Assembly (NCBI RefSeq): GCF_030269605.1
Contig: NZ_BSTQ01000003.1
Location: 62,001-126,000, forward strand
Reading direction: 5' to 3'
DNA: 64,000 nt
DNA from: Lentzea sp. NBRC 105346
GTDB taxonomy: Bacteria; Actinomycetota; Actinomycetes; Mycobacteriales; Pseudonocardiaceae
This document shows, piece after piece, positions 58,231 through 64,000 of this stretch; position 1 is the first letter of the stretch; each line of letters opens with the position of its first letter. Both the position numbers and the translations under genes were made by a program. The notes under the pieces were generated by a model, which saw nothing but the letters and a program-made list of their open reading frames with translations, made no database searches and was not told the origin of the DNA.

Positions 58231-61113
58231 GTGCTCCTCGACTTCCACCTTTTGGGGCCATTCGAAGTTCGCGCGAGCCACGGCCGGCTGAATGTCGGCG
58301 GCGCGAGCCAGCAGGCCCTGCTCGCCGCGCTCGCGCTCGACATCGGCCAGACCGTGCCGACCGAGCGGCTCGCGGGCGTGTTGTGGGAGGGACGGCCGCC
58401 GACGAGCTACCGGCAGCAGCTCTACAAGCGCGTGCACGCGCTGCGAGCGGTACTCGGCGCGGAGGCGATCGTCACCGAGGAGTCCGGTTACCGCCTCGAC
58501 CTCGCGCCGGTGTGCTCGGACCTGCACCGGTTCTCCGAACAGGTCGCGCAGGCCCGCCGAATCCAGTCCGAGGGCCGTTTCCAGGAAGCGGCAGAACTGT
58601 TCCGAACAGCATTGTCATCGTGGCGCCGACCGGCACTCGACGGAATCATCAGTCAATTGCTTCGCGCGGATGCCAAGCGACTCGACGAGAAACGCGCGTT
58701 GATCGCCAGGGAATGTCAGGAACTCGAACGGAAACCGGAGGAGCCGGAGCCGGCGCAGGCACCGGCGCCGCGGTCGGCCCCCGCCGGCCTGCCGAGGGAC
58801 ATGCCCAGCTTCACCGGGCGGTCGGTCGAGCTTGCCGAACTCGACCGCGAGCTGAACTCCGCGCGCGACAACCCACACGCGCTCGTCATCACGTCGATCA
58901 CGGGCACCGCGGGTGTCGGAAAAACCGCACTCGCGGTGCATTGGGCGCATCGCGCGCGGCACCTGTTCCCGGACGGGCAGCTCTACGTGAACCTGCGCGG
59001 ATTCGACCAGTCCGCGCCGATGACCGCCGGCGAGGCGCTGATCATGTTCCTCCGGGAGCTCGGCGCACCCAGTGAACGGATCCCGCCCGACACCGACGGA
59101 CAGTCCCTGCTCTACCGGTCCATGCTGGACGGCAAACGCATGCTCGTCGTGCTGGACAACGCGGCGACGATGGAACAGGTCGAGCCACTGCTGCCCGGTT
59201 CGCCTGGCTGCGTGGTCCTCGTGACCAGCCGGAACGCCTTGACCGGGCTGGTCGCGCTGCACGACGCCAGCCGGGTTCCACTGGACTCCCTCACGGCCGA
59301 GGAGTCGGCGGCACTGTTGCGACGCGTTCTCGGCGAGCAACGCACGAGCGCCGATCCGGTCGCCGCGGCCCGGCTCGCCGAACTGTGCGGGCACCTGCCG
59401 CTCGCACTGCGGATCGTCGCGGCGAACCTGGCGGGCAGCAGGCACACGTCGATCGCCGAGATGGTGGACCGGCTCAGCTCCGCGGACCGCCTCACCCAGC
59501 TGCGGATCGACGGCGTGCCGCGGGCGAACGTGGCGGCGGCGTTCGAGCTGTCGTATCTGGCGGTGCGCCCGGAGGCCCAGCGGCTGCTGCGGTTGCTGAG
59601 CATCGTGCCGGGTCCGGACATCACCGCCGATGCGGCGTCCGCGCTCGGCGTGCCCGCCGCGGACCTCCTGGCCGAGCTGGAGGCCATGCACCTGGTCGAG
59701 CAGTACCGCCGGGGCAGGTTCCGGCTGCACGACCTGGTCAAGCTGTACGTGCGCAACGTCGGCGGCCCGATCGACACCTCGGTGGTCACCGGCCTGCTCG
59801 AGTTCTACGTGCACAGCGCCGACGCCGCGACCGCCGCACTGAGCGCCGTCCGGCGGATCACGCCCCGGCCGTTCCACACGGTGCCGGGACGGGAGTTCAC
59901 CACGGCGCCGGCGGCCCTGGACTGGCTGAGCGCGGAACAGGACAACGTCGTCGCCGCGGCGGTATGGGCACACGAGCACGGCGAGCACGTGCTGTGCGTG
60001 CACCTGGTCGACGCGCTGCGCGGCTTCTTCTGGCTGCAAAGGCACACCGGTGACTGGCTCGCCGTCGCCGAGGTGGGGCTCGCGGCCGCGCGCAAACTCG
60101 CGGACCCGGCCGCGGAAGCCCTGATGCACCGCTCGCTCGGCCGGGCCTGTCTCTCGATGGAACGGCTCGACGACGCGCTCGACCACTCGCTCACCGCCGT
60201 GCGGCTGTGGGAACAGGACCTGGACGCGGCCGCCGAGATGCGCCTCGACGTCTCGCTCGTGTACCGCGCCAACTGCCGCCTCGACCTCGCCGCCGACCAA
60301 GCCGGACAAGCGCTGGACCACGCACGTGAGCACGGCCGCGAGGACCTCGAGATCGCCGCGCTCAACGCCCTGTTCGACTGCCAGATGGGTCTCGGCCGGC
60401 TCGACTGGACCGTGGCGACCGCCGACCGGTCGCTGGCCACGCCCACCACGCAGCGGGACCTGCAGCTACAGGCCCACGCGTTCGCCGCGCGCGGGTGGGC
60501 GTTCCACGAGATGGGCCGGCTCGACGACGCACGGCGAGACCTGGCCGCCTGCGTCGACCTGCACGACCGGTGCGGGAACAAGGAGTCCGGCGAGCTCCAG
60601 CGTGCCTACCTCGGCCGGGTGCTGCTGGACGCCGGCGACGTCGACGAGGCGGTCCGCCTGCTGGAGCGGGCACGGGACGAGCTGCGAGAGCTCGTGCCGC
60701 ACTGGGAATGTGTTGCCGTGCATGGGCTCGCGCTGGCGTCGTTCCGGCGCGGGCAGCTGGACGAGGCATTGCGGCAGGAGCTCGATGCGCTGGAGATCGC
60801 CCGGTCCAAGGACTTCCCGCCTGGGTGCATCGAGGCGCTGATCGCGCTCAGCCGGATCCGGCTCGAGTCCGGTGATACCGCCGCTGCCCTGTCGCACGCC
60901 CAGGAAGCCATCGACATGAGCGAGAAGCACGGTTGGCGGCTCGAGTTGGGCAGCGCACACCACGCGCTCGCCGAGGCCTGTCTCACCGCCGGGTGGGCCG
61001 ATCGGGCGCGCGCCCACGTGACGACGGCGCTCGAACTGCACCGGGCCAGCGGGCAACGGCCGCGGGAAGCGGAGAACCTCGCACTGCTCGACCGGATCCC
61101 GGCGGGGTCGTGA
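58231..61113 (+). CDS. AfsR/SARP-family regulator (HTH-BTAD-NB-ARC-TPR)
   Basis: 960 residues from GTG 58231. The OmpR-like DNA-binding domain is at about 5-90 (LDFHLLGPFEVRASHGRLNVGGASQQALLAALALD, YKRVHALRAVLG). A short BTAD part covers 90-165; the usual second half (with a PLRE box) is missing. An NB-ARC ATPase follows at about 190-480: GTAGVGKTALAVHWAHRARHLFPDG (Walker A) and RMLVVLDNA (Walker B), with GHLPLAL later. The last 400 residues are TPR repeats. SARPs activate secondary-metabolite genes; the divergent FAD-dehydratase pair is the nearest target. The reduced BTAD is unusual. Confidence 0.93.
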   Translation: MLLDFHLLGPFEVRASHGRLNVGGASQQALLAALALDIGQTVPTERLAGVLWEGRPPTSYRQQLYKRVHALRAVLGAEAIVTEESGYRLDLAPVCSDLHRFSEQVAQARRIQSEGRFQEAAELFRTALSSWRRPALDGIISQLLRADAKRLDEKRALIARECQELERKPEEPEPAQAPAPRSAPAGLPRDMPSFTGRSVELAELDRELNSARDNPHALVITSITGTAGVGKTALAVHWAHRARHLFPDGQLYVNLRGFDQSAPMTAGEALIMFLRELGAPSERIPPDTDGQSLLYRSMLDGKRMLVVLDNAATMEQVEPLLPGSPGCVVLVTSRNALTGLVALHDASRVPLDSLTAEESAALLRRVLGEQRTSADPVAAARLAELCGHLPLALRIVAANLAGSRHTSIAEMVDRLSSADRLTQLRIDGVPRANVAAAFELSYLAVRPEAQRLLRLLSIVPGPDITADAASALGVPAADLLAELEAMHLVEQYRRGRFRLHDLVKLYVRNVGGPIDTSVVTGLLEFYVHSADAATAALSAVRRITPRPFHTVPGREFTTAPAALDWLSAEQDNVVAAAVWAHEHGEHVLCVHLVDALRGFFWLQRHTGDWLAVAEVGLAAARKLADPAAEALMHRSLGRACLSMERLDDALDHSLTAVRLWEQDLDAAAEMRLDVSLVYRANCRLDLAADQAGQALDHAREHGREDLEIAALNALFDCQMGLGRLDWTVATADRSLATPTTQRDLQLQAHAFAARGWAFHEMGRLDDARRDLAACVDLHDRCGNKESGELQRAYLGRVLLDAGDVDEAVRLLERARDELRELVPHWECVAVHGLALASFRRGQLDEALRQELDALEIARSKDFPPGCIEALIALSRIRLESGDTAAALSHAQEAIDMSEKHGWRLELGSAHHALAEACLTAGWADRARAHVTTALELHRASGQRPREAENLALLDRIPAGS

Positions 61114-61126
61114 CCCCGGCAAACCA

Positions 61127-61156
61127 AAAGGGCCCTGTCCGAGGACAGGGCCCTTT
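61127..61156. terminator. Bidirectional hairpin between SARP and rpsA
   Basis: 61127-61140 pairs with 61143-61156 (14 bp). On the minus strand, the rpsA side, a T-rich stretch (TTTTGGTTT) follows, so it is a good intrinsic terminator for rpsA and also closes the SARP gene. Confidence 0.85.
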
Positions 61157-61171
61157 CAGTCAGCTACAAAC

Positions 61172-62662
61172 TCACATGCCGCCCGACAGCTTCTCGCGCA
61201 GAGCCGCGAGCTGCTCGTCGGAGGCCAGCGTGCCACCGGACTGCGCCGGAGCGCCGACCGAGGTCGAGCCGGCGTCGCCACCCGAGGTGTAGTTGCCCGC
61301 ACCCTCGGCGGACGCCTCCTCCTCGGCCTCGGCGGCCTTCTTGATCTGCTTCATGTGGGCCTCGTAGCGCGTGTGAGCCTCGGCGTACTGCCGCTCCCAC
61401 TCCTCGCGCTGCTTGTCGTAGCCCTCCTGCCACTCCTGGGTCTCCGGGTCGAAGCCCTCGGGGTAGATGTAGTTGCCCTGGTCGTCGTACTCGGCGGCCA
61501 TGCCGTACTGGGTCGGGTCGAACTCGGTGTCGACCGTGAAGCCCTCGTTGGCCTGCTTGAGCGACAGCGAGATGCGACGGCGGTCGAGGTCGATGTCGAT
61601 GACCTTGACCATGACGTCGTCGCCGACCTGGACGACCTGCTCCGGGATCTCGACGTGGCGCTCGGCCAGCTCGGAGATGTGGACCAGGCCCTCGATGCCC
61701 TCGTCCACGCGGACGAACGCACCGAACGGAACCAGCTTGGTGACCTTGCCCGGCACGATCTGGCCGATCGCGTGGGTGCGGGCGAACTGGCGCCACGGGT
61801 CTTCCTGGGTCGCCTTCAGCGACAGGGAGACGCGCTCGCGCTCCATGTCGACGTCGAGGACCTCGACCGTGACCTCCTGGCCGACCTCGACGACCTCGGA
61901 CGGGTGGTCGATGTGCTTCCAGGACAGCTCCGAGACGTGGACGAGACCGTCGACGCCACCCAGGTCCACGAAGGCACCGAAGTTGACGATCGAGGACACG
62001 ACGCCCTTGCGGACCTGGCCCTTCTGCAGCTGGTTGAGGAACTCGCTGCGGACCTCGGACTGGGTCTGCTCCAGCCACGCGCGGCGGGACAGGACCACGT
62101 TGTTGCGGTTCTTGTCCAGCTCGATGATCTTCGCCTCGAGCTCGCGGCCGACGTACGGCTGGAGGTCGCGGACGCGACGCATCTCGACGAGCGAGGCGGG
62201 GAGGAAGCCGCGGAGGCCGATGTCGAGGATGAGACCACCCTTGACGACCTCGATGACCGTGCCGCGGACCGGCTCGTCCTTCTCCTTGAGGGCCTCGATG
62301 GTGCCCCAGGCGCGCTCGTACTGGGCGCGCTTCTTCGACAGGATCAGGCGGCCTTCCTTGTCCTCCTTCTGGAGAACAAGGGCCTCGACCTCGTCACCGA
62401 CGCTGACAACCTCGGCGGGATCGACGTCGTGCTTGATCGACAGTTCGCGCGAGGGGATGACGCCCTCGGTCTTGTAGCCGATGTCGAGCAGGACCTCGTC
62501 CCGGTCGACCTTGACGATGGTGCCCTCAACGATGTCGCCGTCGTTGAAGTACTTGATCGTCTTGTCGATAGCTGCGAGGAAGTCCTCCTCCGTCCCGATG
62601 TCGTTGATCGCGACCTGCTTGGGCGCAGCTGCAACGGGGACAGTGGTGGTGTCGGTGGACAT
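61172..62662 (-). CDS. rpsA: 30S ribosomal protein S1
   Basis: 496 residues from ATG 62662. Four S1 RNA-binding repeats in a row: GDIVEGTIVKVDRDEVLLDIGYKTEGVIP; PVRGTVIEVVKGGLILDIGLRGFLPASLVE; GQVRKGVVSSIVNFGAFVDLGGVDGLVHVSELSWKHIDHP; GQIVPGKVTKLVPFGAFVRVDEGIEGLVHISELAERHV. The four-repeat form is that of actinobacteria (six in E. coli). The acidic tail (after about 370) has a Tyr/Glu-rich stretch. S1 unfolds mRNA and docks it on the 30S subunit. The gene is divergent from a methyltransferase gene. Confidence 0.99.
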   Translation of the reverse strand: MSTDTTTVPVAAAPKQVAINDIGTEEDFLAAIDKTIKYFNDGDIVEGTIVKVDRDEVLLDIGYKTEGVIPSRELSIKHDVDPAEVVSVGDEVEALVLQKEDKEGRLILSKKRAQYERAWGTIEALKEKDEPVRGTVIEVVKGGLILDIGLRGFLPASLVEMRRVRDLQPYVGRELEAKIIELDKNRNNVVLSRRAWLEQTQSEVRSEFLNQLQKGQVRKGVVSSIVNFGAFVDLGGVDGLVHVSELSWKHIDHPSEVVEVGQEVTVEVLDVDMERERVSLSLKATQEDPWRQFARTHAIGQIVPGKVTKLVPFGAFVRVDEGIEGLVHISELAERHVEIPEQVVQVGDDVMVKVIDIDLDRRRISLSLKQANEGFTVDTEFDPTQYGMAAEYDDQGNYIYPEGFDPETQEWQEGYDKQREEWERQYAEAHTRYEAHMKQIKKAAEAEEEASAEGAGNYTSGGDAGSTSVGAPAQSGGTLASDEQLAALREKLSGGM

Positions 62663-62838
62663 TAGGTAGGTGGCTCCGGTACGGATTGGCATTATTGGCT
62701 GGTAGTGGTGCGCGCGCAGCGTCGCAGCGAACTCAAATCCGGCAGTTCTGGATCATGGGCAGCACTAACCCACTACGCGGGCGGTATCGTACGCGGCTGC
62801 GCGCAGCGTGAGCAAACCGGCCCCCTGTTAGGAGCAGT

Positions 62839-63672
62839 GTGCACAACCAGCACGTCAGCGCCGAGGCGACCCTCGGCACGACCGGGATCGTGCAGCGCGG
62901 CGCCGACGCCGCCGAGTCGCGGGCGGCGAACCGGATCTGGTGGGACGCGGACGCGGACGACTACCACGCTACCCACGGAGAGTTCCTCGGCAAGGCCGAC
63001 TTCGTCTGGTGCCCGGAGGGCGTGCGCGAGGAGAACGTGAAATTCCTAGGCAACGTCGCAGGTCAGCGCATCCTCGAGGTCGGATGCGGTTCCGCGCCCT
63101 GTGCGCGTTGGCTCACGAAACAAAATGCGAAAGTCGTCGCATTCGACATCTCCGCGGGCATGCTGCGCCACGCACGTGCGCACAACGCCGAGACGGGCGT
63201 CTCAGTTCCGCTGGTCCAGGCGAGCGCGGACCAACTCCCCTTCGCCGACAACAGTTTCGACGCGGCCTGTTCGGCGTTCGGCGCGGTGCCGTTCGTGGCC
63301 GACTCGGGCGTGGTCATGACCGAGGTCGCCCGCGTGCTGCGGCCCGGCGCGCCGTGGGTGTTCGCGGTCACCCATCCGATGCGGTGGATCTTCCCCGACG
63401 ACCCCGGCCCGAACGGCCTCACGGTCACCCAGTCGTACTTCGACCGCACGCCCTATGTAGAGGTCGACGACGACGGCCGCGCGACGTATGTCGAACATCA
63501 CCGGACGCTCGGCGACTACGTCCGGCAGCTGCACGCGGCGGGCCTGGAGTTGATCGACCTGGTCGAACCCGAGTGGCCCGCGGGGCACACCCGCAACTGG
63601 GGCCAGTGGAGCCCCTTGCGCGGCAAGCTCTTCCCCGGCACCGCGATCTTCCGGACGCGCCGCAGGCCTTAG
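62839..63672 (+). CDS. Class I SAM-dependent methyltransferase
   Basis: 277 residues from GTG 62839. The SAM motifs are: I, ILEVGCGSAPCARWL; II/III, KVVAFDISAGMLRHARAH and ASADQLPFADNSFDAACSAFGAVPF. These are typical of the Methyltransf_11 family. The gene is divergent from rpsA across 176 bp. A methyltransferase next to rpsA is a conserved actinobacterial pair, whose substrate is unknown. The end AGHTRNWGQWSPLRGKLFPGTAIF is a conserved tail of this subgroup. A second gene begins 10 bp after its stop. Confidence 0.88.
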   Translation: MHNQHVSAEATLGTTGIVQRGADAAESRAANRIWWDADADDYHATHGEFLGKADFVWCPEGVREENVKFLGNVAGQRILEVGCGSAPCARWLTKQNAKVVAFDISAGMLRHARAHNAETGVSVPLVQASADQLPFADNSFDAACSAFGAVPFVADSGVVMTEVARVLRPGAPWVFAVTHPMRWIFPDDPGPNGLTVTQSYFDRTPYVEVDDDGRATYVEHHRTLGDYVRQLHAAGLELIDLVEPEWPAGHTRNWGQWSPLRGKLFPGTAIFRTRRRP

Positions 63673-63682
63673 TCTGGCCCGC

Positions 63683-64000
63683 ATGTCCACGGCACGAGGG
63701 CTGGTCGCCGCACAGTCGGCGCGGTTCGCTTCCCTCGACCCGTTGCTCCCGCCCGCCGTCGAGCCGCCCGAGGGTGACGTGATCACCGCGGCGCTGCCGG
63801 ACGGCGGACGCGTGGCCGCTCTGCTCAGCCACCAGGTGTACCCGCCGCAGTCGGTCACCCGCCTGTGGTCCGCGGCCGAGGTGTGGGAGCTCGTCCCGCT
63901 GGTCGGCGACGCCGGCGGTGCCGGGATGGAGGCGCTCGTCCGCGTGTGGCGGCAGCGGATGGACGCCCTGGACTCGGGCGATCCGGACTCGTCGTGCGTC
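63683..64000 (+). CDS. Possible GNAT-family protein, N-terminal part
   Basis: 106 residues are inside the window; the gene runs past base 64000. It starts MSTARGLVAAQSARFASLDP, then PEGDVITAALPDGGRVAALLSHQVYPPQSVTRLWSAAEVWELVPLVGD, then ARVWRQRMDALDSGDPDSSCV in outline. This N-terminal part resembles two-domain actinomycete N-acetyltransferases, but the CoA site is not yet reached, so the call is tentative. It follows the methyltransferase after 10 bp and is probably cotranscribed. Confidence 0.45.
   Translation, partial: MSTARGLVAAQSARFASLDPLLPPAVEPPEGDVITAALPDGGRVAALLSHQVYPPQSVTRLWSAAEVWELVPLVGDAGGAGMEALVRVWRQRMDALDSGDPDSSCV

Noticed and set aside
1-64000. CRISPR array, prophage, tRNA-flanked island or insertion sequence
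   Set aside because: No regular 28-37-bp repeats with unique spacers, no integrase, transposase, capsid or terminase gene and no tRNA fold were seen on either strand.

Overview
The window is a 64 kb piece of a high-GC actinomycete chromosome. GTG starts are frequent, several genes look leaderless, and short high-GC spacers separate the genes. A CoaE-GrpB fusion, a four-domain ribosomal protein S1, a SARP regulator, XRE/DUF397 pairs and an ESX-type toxin locus point to Actinomycetia. The overall style fits Pseudonocardiales (Lentzea/Saccharothrix-like), but the genus is an inference from gene style, not a measurement.

Layout. 1-14.8 kb: a redox regulator/oxidoreductase edge, a secreted GH95-like glycosidase facing a YqeB-TetR operon, a cyclase-like/XRE/DUF397 cluster whose genes share a palindrome, a cysteine desulfurase-like gene, membrane proteins and an XRE-TPR regulator with two tiny downstream genes. 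14.75-15.4 kb: three degenerate tandem repeats of about 220 bp. 15.6-19 kb: a secreted beta-propeller lipoprotein, a trypsin and an FKBP. 19.1-28.4 kb: a complete type VII-linked polymorphic toxin locus, with a YbaB-like protein, an EspC-like partner and a 1692-residue toxin that has a WXG head and a nuclease-like tail. It is followed by five copies of a YezG-like immunity domain in four genes and by a decayed Imm49 gene. 28.4-45.5 kb: HdeD and GT87 membrane proteins, a Res-Xre toxin-antitoxin pair, an S9 peptidase, an amidohydrolase, a TerC exporter under a yybP-ykoY manganese riboswitch, a hydrolase-ABC fusion with its permease, two VOC proteins, MarR regulators and a large subtilase.

45.5-46.56 kb is a gene-free kilobase dense in repeats: two elements carrying inward-facing DNA-damage-type promoter motifs, a 22-bp-period array, a 119-nt nested hairpin and a 41-bp repeat. 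46.5-64 kb is the housekeeping side: uvrB (leaderless, with a RecA-independent damage promoter), coaE, rpsA and a methyltransferase. Interspersed are a DUF5685 protein, an M36 metalloprotease whose ribosome site lies in a hairpin, two DUF402 proteins, and a small secondary-metabolism unit (stand-alone polyketide dehydratase plus FAD oxidoreductase, divergent from a SARP).

The strongest leads are the toxin/immunity locus, the uvrB-adjacent intergenic elements, the manganese riboswitch with its visible anti-Shine-Dalgarno, and the cyclase-like/XRE/DUF397 cluster with a shared operator. No rRNA, tRNA, CRISPR array or intact insertion sequence was seen. All family names come from motif recognition by eye; no database search was possible.
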